64,000 bases of DNA from Chloranthus sessilifolius (Eukaryota; Streptophyta; Magnoliopsida; Chloranthales; Chloranthaceae), in assembly GCA_021018995.1 (NCBI GenBank), contig CM037592.1:74403301-74467300 (forward strand), in the 5' to 3' direction. The notes below the pieces were generated by a model that was not told the origin of the DNA, ran no database searches, and saw only the letters and a list, made by a program, of their open reading frames with translations. Positions 46,027 through 56,028 of the stretch are shown one piece after another. Position numbers and translations under genes: made by a program. Numbering within the stretch: the first letter of the stretch is position 1; the number at the start of each line of letters is the position of its first letter.

Positions 46027-46534
46027 CTATACTAAATTTTTGAAGGACCTCTGAATACAGAAAAGAAAGACAAGGGTGTAGTTATCCAAAAAGGTTTTTA
46101 CTGTTGAACATGTTGAGTCAGTTATGTCCATTGCCACACCAGAGAAATTACAGGATCCAGGGGTACCTACTATCCCCTGCATAATTGGAAACCATACCAT
46201 TGATAGAACCCTCTTGGACTTAGGGGCCAGTGTGAACCTAGTCTCATATTATGTGTATGAGGAGCTAGTTTTGAGGGAGCTAAAAGCCCCATCAGTTGTA
46301 CTCCAACTGGCTGATAGGTCTGAGAGGAAACCTATGGGTGTGGTAGAGGATGTTTTGGTGGGGGTGGACAAGTTCTACTATCCTGCTGATTTTCTTATTT
46401 TGGACATGGACCCTTACAAAAGTAAAACTCCAATTCCTGTCATCCTTGGAAGGCCATTCTTGGCCACTGTAAATGCTTGCATACAATGCAGGTCAGGGGT
46501 GATAGAGGTGATCTTTGGGAACATGAAGGCCTAA
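46027..46534 (+). pseudogene. pr: Athila-type aspartic protease domain
   Basis: An open frame of 136 codons (46124-46534) with upstream in-frame sequence (KFLKDL then a stop) from 46027. The retropepsin-type active-site motif reads LLDLGASVNLV, the DLGAS form usual in Athila-type proteins rather than DTGA/DSGA. Further on are VILGRPFLATVNA and a C-terminal VIEVIFGNMKA. It would cleave the Gag-Pol polyprotein. The frame ends in TAA at 46532, where related proteins continue into a linker. Confidence 0.75.
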
Positions 46535-46612
46535 TTAAATATGTACAATGTTGTTAGGCAACCTCAGATGGACATTGAGGACTGATGTATAATAGATGTA
46601 CTAGATGACCTT

Positions 46613-47282
46613 GTGGAAGAAGAATTACCCAATCTGCTAGATTGGGATAATGTTGCTAAAAATTTAGAAAGTATTTGGAGTATGGTTGAAGAGGAGGCCC
46701 AAGTTCTCATGACAGAAGACATCACCAAAATAGAGTCTTCTGTGGGCCTAGTACTGTATTCCAGCTGGAAACCTCTATTGTTGCCCCTTCCTCAAACCAC
46801 CAAGGCACCTTTGCTGCCTTCCATTAAAAGTCCCCCTGAGCTGGAGCTGAAACAGCTCTTAGACACATTAAAGTATGTCTTCCTGGGGCAAAACAAAAAA
46901 CTTCCAGTGATTATCTCTTCCTCTCTCACTAATGAGCAGGAGGATGAATTATTGAGTGTTCTCAAGAAGCACACAAAGGCAATGGGGTGGACAAGGACTG
47001 ATCTAGGGGGCATTGATGCCTCAGTTTGCATGCATAAAATCCACTTGGAAGATGATGCCAAACCCTCTAGGGAGATGTAGAGGAAGTTTAATCCTCACAT
47101 GCAGGAGGTGGTCTTGAAAGAGATAGTAAAACTGTTGGATGCAGGGGTGATTTACCCCATTTCAGATTCAGAGTGAGTGTCACCCATTCAGGTGATACCT
47201 AAAAAGTCAAACATAACAGTTATTACTTCTGATTCTGGGGAGTTGATGTCAGCCAGGGAGATAACTGGCTAGAGAGTTGTTT
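46613..47282 (+). pseudogene. pol: Athila-type RT, N-terminal fragment; rest of pol deleted
   Basis: Open for 155 codons to a TAG at 47078, then readable through stops to about 47215. It includes MGWTRTDLGG, CMHKIHLEDDAKP, VKLLDAGVIYPISDSE and VIPKKSN, the entry to the reverse transcriptase domain. After about 47220 homology is lost, and the element's 3' noncoding end starts near 47280. RT catalytic YxDD, RNase H and integrase are absent, so the element could not move by itself. Confidence 0.75.
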
Positions 47283-47421
47283 AAAGGCTTGTTGCATGCG
47301 CTAAATGCAATCGTGATTCCTACGACAGTAATATTTATTAATTATTTTAGGATGTTAGCTTATTTTCAGTTTGTCTATTTCTCCTTTGCTCGAGGACTAG
47401 TAAAGTGTAGGTTTGGGGGTG
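47283..47421 (+). mobile_element. 3' noncoding end and polypurine tract
   Basis: Begins AAAGGCTTGTTGCATGCGCT, similar to 3017-3126, and ends GGTTTGGGGGTG directly before the next LTR. Confidence 0.7.
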
Positions 47422-48813
47422 TGATGAGTGATGAAATATGATCATATTTTATCCCTTTAAGCTTACATTTAGCCATTCAATGAGGGCAATCTGACATATT
47501 TGTGAAATTCTAATTATTTTAGGAAGATTTAGTCATTGGATGCATTTTGAAGCATAAAAGAGCATAAGAACAGCAAACGCAGGAACATTGGAGCAAAGGA
47601 GTTGATGGCCCCTGAAATTCGTGATTCGATCGATTGACTACGTATGTCGATCGATCGATATTTTATAAATCAGAGATCTGTGAAATTTAAAATTTAAATT
47701 TGATTTTTAAATTTCAAATCTGGAGCTGAGGACCTATTTAAGCAAACTTGGGAATTAGGTTTAGAGGTCTCTCCCTTTGGGGAGTCTCTTTTTCCCTTAG
47801 CATTTTTAGTTTTCATTTAGTTTTTCTCGTTCCTTTTGCAAGCATTATTCTTTCATTTTCTAGGTTTAGATTTTAGCTTAGTTTCATTTTACGGCTTGAA
47901 GAAGAAGGGTACTTGGATTAAAGTTGTTGCAGTGGAATTGTTAACGCATCTTTACGGTATTTTAATGTTAAGTTTGATTTATTTTTTAATTATTCTGTTC
48001 ATTTCAAGCATGAGTAGCTAAATCTTTTTAAGGATCGGGATCTAATGAATCACATCCGAGATTTTAATTTACAATAATATAGATCTGTGGTTGGGATATT
48101 ATTTTATTATAGATGCATTGATCTTTAATGCTTTATTGCTCTTGCCGAATTAGTAAATTTCGATTGCCATCTAAGATATGGGTGCTAGTCATGCTCCTCC
48201 CATGATCTCGGATCTACAATAAGGAATCTACTATGGATTCTTTGTCGATAATATTTGGAGCATTAATTCATTCTCATTAGGAGTCTCTCTTTTACGGTCG
48301 ATATTTTACCCTATTTTACGATATTAATTTATCGTCATTATAAGTCCCTTTTACGGTGAATGTTTTACCTCATTTGTTTTGCGGCAGTAGGAAGAGCATA
48401 CATTAGAATTATTTTCATGGATTAATTGTTATATTTTTCATAAATTTTTTATTGAGTTCAATATTTGTATGCATTGCATCTTGTGATAGTATCATATCCC
48501 AATCGTTAGATTTGTATTTCGTAGATGATAAGCCAATGATGGGAGGATTTATCATCCCACTCCTCATTTTCTCTATCTTGTTTTTATTCTCAATAGATTA
48601 TTACTCAACGGTTTTATTCCCCAATCAAACTCTCATAATCATAAACTAGTTAAATATTGTGCTAGATCTATGGTAGTTCTTGTGGTTAATTGCTATTCCC
48701 TCTTGATAATTTTCTGACCAATCCTTGTGGGAATAATCTCGTACTCCACACCCATTAACTACAATTCGATTCGTACGCTTATGAGTTTTAAAACATTGAA
48801 AAAAATCACAACA
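47422..48813 (+). mobile_element. Athila/Tat-type 3' LTR of a different family
   Basis: Starts TGATGAGTGATGAAATATGA and ends AAATCACAACA (48810 or 48813). It is about 1.39 kb and shows no evident similarity to the 2.68-kb 5' LTR at 41359. Near its end it contains GACCAATCCTTGTGGGAATA, a passage common in plant Athila-type LTRs. It is positioned as a 3' LTR by the preceding polypurine tract. Confidence 0.7.
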
Positions 48814-49086
48814 CCAATCTTTCACACGATGGATCTTGAGATTATAGGTGCACCGTCAGACGGTCGGTATTTTATTTCATGTGGTACACACCCAAAAAAG
48901 TGACCTTAAAATCAATTTTGAGCGCGCAAGTGATGTTACAGTCTGTCACTTTTCTGAGATGTGTGCCATGTGAAATAAAACATTGACCGGATGATGGTAT
49001 GCCCATGATCTCAAGATCATAGTGTGAAGGATTACGAGGATAAAAGATATTCATCATTTGATTCAACACAGTCAATGTGTTTCAGC
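48814..49086. mobile_element. Foldback element F1 (MITE-like, left arm truncated)
   Basis: The left arm (from 48818, TTCACACGATGGATCTTGAG) pairs with the right arm (to about 49080). It shares GACGGTC, TTTTATTTCATGTG and TTCACACRATGGATCTTGA motifs with F2 (59364-60434) and F3 (60885-61490). The outer left end is missing at the LTR boundary, so the LTR probably truncated it. Confidence 0.65.
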
Positions 49087-49368
49087 ATGGGTGAACTCAA
49101 AGATTCTATGTATGGATTTAAAGTTACTCTTTAAAAAATAGACAAATTTGGTTACTATCTTCACTTGCTGATGCTTTCTTTTTGCTAATCTTGCATTCTA
49201 TCCTCTTTTGCAGTAAATAAATTAACCTCATGCACTAGGAAACAAATAGTACGAAGCATGGTCTTAAAATTGGTTCTAAAACACCACAAGAATCATAAAG
49301 TTCAAAGTTTGCAAGCTAATAGAACAAAAGCATCAAATTGTTAAGCCATGGTTTTTCATAACACGTAA

Positions 49369-51018
49369 GGCCTTGTTTGAGTGAAATGTAATTACATAGG
49401 TGGAAATGAAATTTAGTTTTCAACTTTTTGAAATTTAGTTTTCAATTGTTGTTGTTTGATAGTTATATAAGGAAATGGAAATGAAATTAAGTGGACCTCA
49501 CATGAAAATTGAATTTCCATACACTACGTCATTTTAGGAGGAAACCATTTCAACCTTTTAAGTGGCTAAAATTGAGTTTCCCACTAACAAAATAATAATT
49601 TTTTGTCATTTCAAATCTAAAGTTACTTGTAAAAAATCTAAAAGCAAAAAGATTATCTTTTAACTTTTAAAAAGTAACTTTTAGTTCTTTGGCCATCATA
49701 CCAACACGATCGCTATGACCATCACATTATCTATATTATACTCTTTTTAGCTAATAATTGACTTTGGTCAAAGTTTAAATTTTAATCAAACTTTAACAGG
49801 ATTTATAAGCTATTTAAAGTTTTGACTTTTAATCAAACTTTAACTATTGAAAAATGATAATAAGTTGTAAATTAGTAAAATATTAAAAAAATTTAGGGGT
49901 CAAAGGGTGACTTTGAGGTCAAACTTGACTTTTAATTAAAATTTTACTTTTTATTAAACTTTGACTCTTATAATTTGATAGCAAAAAAAGGATTCTACCG
50001 TGTTGATCTATAATGTGATACCTGATTCTCAATTTCGTTAGTCAATAGTTTGACCTTTAGTCAAGCTTTGACTTTTGGTTAAACTTTGATTTTTATACAA
50101 AATTTATTTTTAATCAAACTTGAAACCTGCTTATAGATAAAGTCTATTACTATATAAATTTATACCGTATCAGTGCAATTTTTCTCTGGTCAAAGTTTTA
50201 TTTTGGGAAAATTTCAAACTAACTCCTGAACTTACACCTCGTCATCAATAACGCACCTAAACTATTGATAATACCAAATAAGCACCCAAAACGCATCTAA
50301 ATGTTGGGTGTCACACACGCTATTTGCCGAGCTCTCTGCCAACTCAGTAGCCATTAACGGAAGGTGATGGTAGGGGTTTAGTTGATGAACTTAAGTGTAC
50401 TTTGAGTGCCTATTTGATATTATCAATAGTTTAGGTGCGTTATTGATAACGGAGTATAAGTTCAAGGGTTATTTTAAAATTTTCCCTTTTGTTTTTTGTC
50501 AAAGTTTAATTTTCTATAAAAAGTTATAAATTTTAATTAATGAAATATTATAATTAAAAATATCTATCATTATTTTAATTTGTAACTTAAAAAAATTTGA
50601 CATTTAGTCAAAGTTTGACTTTTATGTCAAAATTTGAAAAGTGTAACTTGACAATAGATAGTGATTGTTATTGTTGTTATTTGTATTTTGGTAATATAAA
50701 AAAAGAGTCCATCTATGACTAGTGCAACACAAAGTGATAAGTTATGCATTTTTCTTCTTTTCTCACTATATATTTGTTCAAACTAACTTTTACTTTCATA
50801 AAAGTCGAAAATATATGATCCAAACATAGAAACTTATTTTTAAATTTTTTTCAAATATACTAATCAAACAAGAGAAATCAATTTTCAATGACAGTCATTT
50901 CTCAAACACACTAATCAAACAGTGAAAAATCAATTTCTAGGGGGAATCATTTCTTAGGAAATCAACTAGGAAATTGATTTCATTTCCTCTATGGAGTTTC
51001 CTTGCTATCAACCAGATA
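49369..51018. mobile_element. AT-rich element with TTGAC/GTCAA repeats (copy 1)
   Basis: Ends are loosely inverted: GGCCTTGTTTGAGTGAAATG on the left, CTATCAACCAGATAA on the right. The body is packed with TTTGACTTTTAGTCAAA-type motifs. A second copy, in the opposite orientation, lies inside the element at 56029-57730. No coding frame is present and the superfamily is unclear. A MULE-type MITE is inserted at 50205. Confidence 0.5.
50205..50486. mobile_element. MULE-type MITE, 282 bp, with 9-bp target duplication
   Basis: Terminal inverted repeats start GGGAAAATTTCAAACTAACT and pair over about 90 bp. Flanks are TTTTATTTT (50196-50204) and TTTTGTTTT (50487-50495), a 9-bp duplication with one mismatch. 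Nine-bp duplications are typical of Mutator-like elements. Same family as 55088-55565. Confidence 0.8.
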
Positions 51019-51194
51019 ATTCTATTGAGGGGCATAGATTAAATTACAAAAAAACAGCACTCCCCCAAAGATAGAAATTTTTATGGTTCTCCAAATCACC
51101 ATCTACTTTTATTAATAATTAACATAAAAAATGAAATCATCCAGCCCTCAATGGTAATTTTAACAAGGATGGGATAATTTCTTGGTTAGATGTA

Positions 51195-51420
51195 AGTATT
51201 TTATTTTATTTTATTTTTAAAAAAATGGGGTATTCGGCCTCTTAGAGCGCCCAACAAACTCTGGATACCTGCAACACTCACACATCACATGTACCAATCA
51301 ATAGAGATAAATTTCTATGAGTGGCCAACAAGAGGAGGGATTTGAAGTGAGAACCTCCGCTATTGGGACGTGGTCCTAGTCATGGCGCCAACCCTGTTAT
51401 TGGGAACATTTACTAGGACT
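51195..51420 (-). mobile_element. Possible SINE remnant
   Basis: Minus-strand sequence begins near a tRNA-like stretch with GGTTCTCACTTCAAATCCC (weakly like a B box) and ends in an A-rich TTTAAAAATAAAATAAAAT tail (plus-strand 51203-51222). Box A is not convincing. Confidence 0.3.
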
Positions 51421-51747
51421 AAATGTTCACACTTCGAAAGTTCTTGCGACTACTTTAAATTGGCCTTTATTTCAGCTTCAATATCAATTATACATATTCT
51501 CCTTCCAATGAAATGATCCTGATACCAATTCATTTCGGTGAGATATATATTGTTTTAAATTGCCTTATCCTTTTTCTTTTTTTTTTTGTTGAAAGTATCC
51601 ATGTTATTGAGTAGACAAAGAGAGAAATGTACAGTAATTAATTTATAATAGAGAAATAATATAGATAATGGAGCATTTAGTAGGCGGGGACGTAATTTTT
51701 CGAATTTGCAAAGAAAAAGAGAATAAAATCAATTCCAAAAACAATTA
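51421..51747. other. AT-rich stretch, nothing recognised
   Basis: No gene, repeat family or RNA is recognised between the SINE candidate and the Harbinger-like element. Confidence 0.5.
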
Positions 51748-53393
51748 GGAGCTCGTTTTGGGAACGTCGATTTGGATTTGGGGATTTGGATTTAGATCTC
51801 CTAAATTTAAATCCACCGTTTGGCTTCACTTGTTTGTGTTTAGATTTGGATTTGGTAAATCCACCCAAATTTAGAAATTAATATTTGTATTGCAAAAAAG
51901 TGGATTTGTAAATATCACCTCTTAGGCATTATTTGAAAATCCAAATCTTACACCAGCATATAATTGGCTATGTTTAGTGAATAAAAAGTTGTTACTCAGT
52001 GCTATCATGGGTACGATGCGACATGATATTCTACCCGCTTGAGCCGAGTATTTTTAAGCTTGATCGATTTGGTTGGGTTGGGCATGAGGCAACTCGAATT
52101 AAACCGAACGGAATCGGGCTGAACCAGTTGTAAATGGATTGGATTGAACCGGTACCAGACCAAATCAGACCCGACCTGAACTGACCTAACCCAAACTTAA
52201 GTAGTTACTACAACGGCTAGAAAAATAGCCGTTGCAGTCGCCGTTGGGATGCAACGGGTAGTTTTGGGCCATTGCATCCCACCTTTGTACAATGCACCTT
52301 AGGTGCGAGTGCAAACAGCAAATTGTTGGTTCCACCTATTTTCGATTTTTTTTTTTTCATTTTTTCATTTTTTCATTTTTTAATATTTTTTTTTCCTGAA
52401 CCCAAACTGAAACAAACCGAACTGAACAGAACACCGAAAAAATCGGTTTCGGCTCGGGAACGGTGTTTGTGTGGGAGGAATTCGGTGTACCGAAACCGAT
52501 AAATTTCAGTGCTTGGTTCGGTTCGGTTTGGGTTGGGGATGCAAGTCTTGAACCGAACGCCGACACCGAACCGAAAATCGAGGGAAACGAACCGGACCAA
52601 ACCGCACCGAAACCAGACATAAACTGAACCGAACCCCAATTCGGTTCGGTTTCGGTTTGGATGGCTTGAAACCAAAAACCGAGGGAGTTGGTTGAATCAA
52701 TTGAAAAAACGAAAAAAACCATTAAAAAATCGAAAAAAACAAAAAAAAAAAAAAAAAACTTAAAAAATACCTTAAAATAGGTAGTTTACCTAAACTTAAC
52801 CGAACTTAATTGGTTTTAGTTTTAGGGAAAAAAAAATTTTGAACCGAACAGATCTGAAAGGGTTTCTGTTCTGTTTCGGTTTGGGGTGTATCGGACAGAA
52901 AAAATCCAGTTCAGTTTCGTTCGGTACTCAAAATGGGTGCAACCATGAAATCCTTGGTTGCCCCCATTTTCGATTTTTCCCTCCTTGAACCCAAACTGAA
53001 GCAAACCGAACCGAACACTGAAAAATTCGGTTTCGGTCCAAGAACAGTTTATGTGTTGGAGGAATTCGGTGTACCGAAACCGATATATTTCGATTCGATT
53101 TCAATTTATAGTGTACTAAACCGAGAACCGAAAACCGAAAAAATGGGATTCGGTTCAGTTCGGTACACTGAACTTGCATCCCTACTTACATAGAATATAT
53201 GAAGGATATGAAGGATACCAATGAAATATAAATTCTTTTTATAAAAAGAAATCGCCAAGTGAAGTATCTATAAATCTTTAGGCCAAATCTTAAGGCAATG
53301 CTTAAACATCCAAACAAGAGAATTGCAAATTCAAATATTTCAAATTTTGAATTTGAAATCCCCAAATCCAAATCCATGTTCCCAAACGCAGCA
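51748..53393. mobile_element. PIF/Harbinger-like element, copy 1, with nested hAT-like MITE
   Basis: Its ends match those of 56029-57730 in reverse orientation: GTTTTGGGAACGTCGATTTG left and GTTCCCAAACGCAGC right. Flanks contain TTA (51745) and TAA (53394). The centre (about 52533-53186) holds a stretch of CGGTTTCGGTT / AACCGAACC motifs bounded by GGGATGCAAG inverted repeats, probably a separate hAT-like MITE. No transposase frame is visible. Confidence 0.65.
52533..53186. mobile_element. hAT-like MITE rich in CGGTT motifs
   Basis: Inverted GGGATGCAAGT ends; two internal copies of a ~120-bp passage containing GAGGAATTCGGTGTACCGAA (from about 52475 and 53065). The start of the first copy lies outside the GGGATGCAAG repeat, so the boundary is not certain. 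Confidence 0.4.
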
Positions 53394-53603
53394 TAATGGA
53401 ATTTGGGAGGACAAGAAAGAAGATTTGAACGATTTCAGATTACAAAATATATGAAAATAAGTATAAACTCGAGAAAAAAAAGGAACATAATGATAATGTT
53501 AGATTCATTTTCATATTCGGTCAATGCCTTAAAAAGTCACCCTTTCTCTCAGCTTCATTTTTCACCCTACGGAAGTGTTTCAAGATCCTCTTTAACTCAT
53601 TTT

Positions 53604-54482
53604 TCAGTCTGTTTCTGCACCCTCATTGATTTCCTTTGTGACAACGTCATCACTTGATATGGAATCAGTTTCTCCATCGGCACTTCGGTCAGACTCTGCA
53701 TCTTCGCGGTTCTTTTCACTATTACCCGTTTCATCTTCAGAAGTGTTTCCTTCTTGAGATTCAACTTTATCCGTTTCAATAGTTCTTGCTTTCTCTGTGT
53801 CATTTTCTTTCTCACGCATAGATGAATTGGTTAAGTTCCCATTCTCCAGCTCTGGGCCTTCTGGGCTATCCAAATCCAAAATGTTCTTTTGACCAAAACC
53901 TGTTTCCGCATCATCGCTCTTTGTCTTGTTGCCATCACTCCGAATCCCTTTCACATCGGTGAAGTCATGAGCTACGTTTCCAAGTTTGGTTTCCCCATCC
54001 ACAGTAGTGTTTTCGATACTATCTTCGTCCGGTTCCTCATTTGGAGTCTGAGATTGATCTTCTTTGCCATCTTCTGTTTCTTCTCTTTCTTCTTTTTCTT
54101 GTGATTCTTCATGTTCCTTATCTAAAGCCACTTCTTCGTTATTCTCTACGGTCTCCCTATCTAACTCATCATCTCCAACTCCACCATCTTCCTTGCTTTC
54201 ACCTTTTTCCGAATTGACATCCTCTGGCTCCATCTCGATCGCATTGGTGGAACCCGCTTTCTCCTTACGCCCAAATATCACGATTCCATCTTGCTCAATT
54301 ATATTAATTTGGCTGGTCTCACTATCCCACATAGAATGAGATTGTTTGATCTGGTAGAGCAACCAGATGCACACACCCAAAAGCAATGCTACCTGAAGTA
54401 ACTGCTTAATATTGAACCCTTTTGGCCTCTCGTTCCGGCTAGCAGAGTGGTGAAACATCTCAAAATGTAACTGCTTCGGCAT
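53604..54482 (-). CDS. Acidic single-pass membrane protein, plant-specific, unknown function
   Basis: A 292-codon frame, the longest in the window, in a region without retroelement motifs. Residues 1-22 are polar and basic, 23-44 (FNIKQLLQVALLLGVCIWLL) form one hydrophobic membrane segment, and the rest is Glu/Asp/Ser/Thr/Asn-rich and probably disordered. It has no cleavable signal peptide pattern, so a type II anchor with the acidic part outside the cytosol is possible; orientation is not certain. The ATG at 54482 is preceded by an in-frame TAA five codons upstream, which fixes the start. The N-terminus recalls a family of plant proteins often annotated as glutamic acid-rich or dentin-like, from memory only. 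Intact frame and unbiased codons suggest it is functional. Confidence 0.75.
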   Translation of the reverse strand: MPKQLHFEMFHHSASRNERPKGFNIKQLLQVALLLGVCIWLLYQIKQSHSMWDSETSQINIIEQDGIVIFGRKEKAGSTNAIEMEPEDVNSEKGESKEDGGVGDDELDRETVENNEEVALDKEHEESQEKEEREETEDGKEDQSQTPNEEPDEDSIENTTVDGETKLGNVAHDFTDVKGIRSDGNKTKSDDAETGFGQKNILDLDSPEGPELENGNLTNSSMREKENDTEKARTIETDKVESQEGNTSEDETGNSEKNREDAESDRSADGETDSISSDDVVTKEINEGAETD

Positions 54483-55087
54483 AAGAACAATTGATTATAG
54501 AGTGAAAAATTAAGTTGAACATAATAGCGAAATGAGGAAAAGCAAATACCCGAAAGAGAATGATCGAATAGCTGTACAGTTCCTACTTCAACATATGATC
54601 AAAGGAGGTAAAACCCATCTTTCGCACCGCCAAGCCTTATCACTAGAACCAACAACAACAAAAAAAAAAAAAAAAAAAAGCGAAGGGGAATCAAATTTTA
54701 AGATCATGGTATAATAACAAAAAGTAGAGATATTTTATCAACCGAAAATGCCTCCAAAGTGGTCAACAATCAAGATTTGGTAATTAGGCTTGTTATTGCA
54801 TAGGGTGAACCAAGTCAACTCAGAAGACACATGAAGTTTTACAATCGACCGAGTCTCAGATCGCAGAGACAGACAAGCATGAATACCATTAACTGACACT
54901 GATTCTTTGGTTTTATGGGAAAATTAGTTGAACATCAAAGCTGTCATTGACTAAACAGATTATTAATTATCATTAAGAATAAAAACAAATTCAAGCATAA
55001 ATATCCAAAATAAATCTCTTCAACATATAATCTAAACAAAGCCTGATCACCACTTCAAACAGGACTACTTGTAAATCATAAATATTT
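54483..55087 (-). other. Upstream of the membrane-protein gene, candidate 5' leader intron
   Basis: No coding potential. A TGTACAG acceptor-like site on the minus strand (about 54577) could join a leader exon further upstream. A poly(A) run lies at 54659-54679. Confidence 0.35.
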
Positions 55088-55565
55088 AGGAAAATTTCAA
55101 AATAACCCCTGAACGTTCACGCCGTCATCATTAACACACCTAAACTATTGATAATATCAAATAGGCACCCAAAGTACGCTTAAGTTCATCAACTAATTCC
55201 CTTCCGTCACCTTCCGTCAATGACTAAATGAAAAACACTGAATTGGCATATAACTCAACAAAATAGCATGTGGCACTCACGTGACACCACGTTGGATGTC
55301 ACGCATGCTATTTTCCTGAATTGTATGCTAACGTGGCACCCACGTGGCAGTTAAGCCCTCATCACGTGAGTGCCACGTGGGTGATTTTGTTGAGCTGTAT
55401 GCCAACTCAGCATTTTTCGTTCAGTTATTAACGAAAGGTAACGGTAGGGGTTTAGTTTAGTTGATGAACTTAAGTATACTTTGGGTGTCTATTTGTTATT
55501 ATCAATAGTTTATATGCGTTATGGATGATGGGGTGAAAGTTCAAGGATTATTTTAAAATTTTTAC
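55088..55565. mobile_element. MULE-type MITE, 478 bp, with perfect 9-bp target duplication
   Basis: TAAATATTT at 55079-55087 and 55566-55574 flanks AGGAAAATTTCAAAATAACC...AAAATTTTTAC. Terminal inverted repeats extend over 100 bp. It is longer than its relative at 50205 by a central block with several CACGTGG motifs. Confidence 0.85.
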
Positions 55566-56028
55566 TAAATATTTTCTTGGGCCACTCAGAACTCATTCTC
55601 CAAGTTTTTAAGTAGTAAAATTTCGTGGTTAAAAACATTATAGATATATTTATTAATTTATGCATTCCACAAGATTTTAAATACTAGTTGGTATAGGATC
55701 CTAGTAGCAGGATTCTTCTGCTTAGCGCGCTCGTTCCTATTTTGAAGAATCTCGCTCCCGCTTCTAAACATAAAATAGTGTAATCTTAAGCTTTTGATAA
55801 CTCTCCCTGCTCCCGCTCCCAACCTATCCTACACCACTCATGCTGCTTCCAGAACTTAATGCCGGATTGTACCACCCAGTTTATTTGTGTATGAGATTGG
55901 GGCGGTTCAAAGCACAAAGGGTTAATATGGCCCGACATTAACCATTTTAGGGTTTGTTTGTACCGGCTCGTAAAAACAGTAAAAATGGTTTACAAGAATC
56001 ACAACAAATACATTACCAATTTCAATAA
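55566..56028. other. Intergenic or intronic stretch, nothing recognised
   Basis: AT-rich DNA with a short GC-richer patch near 55720-55900. No gene or repeat is recognised. Confidence 0.5.

Noticed and set aside
48452-48649. Hydrophobic frame of 65 codons
   Set aside because: Lies within the LTR at 47422-48813 and reflects T-rich sequence.
52272-53193. Several Phe/Ser- or Pro/Asn-rich frames
   Set aside because: They are by-products of the CGGTT/AACCG motif repeats on both strands.
54064-54339. Ser-rich + strand frame
   Set aside because: Shadow of the acidic membrane-protein gene on the opposite strand.
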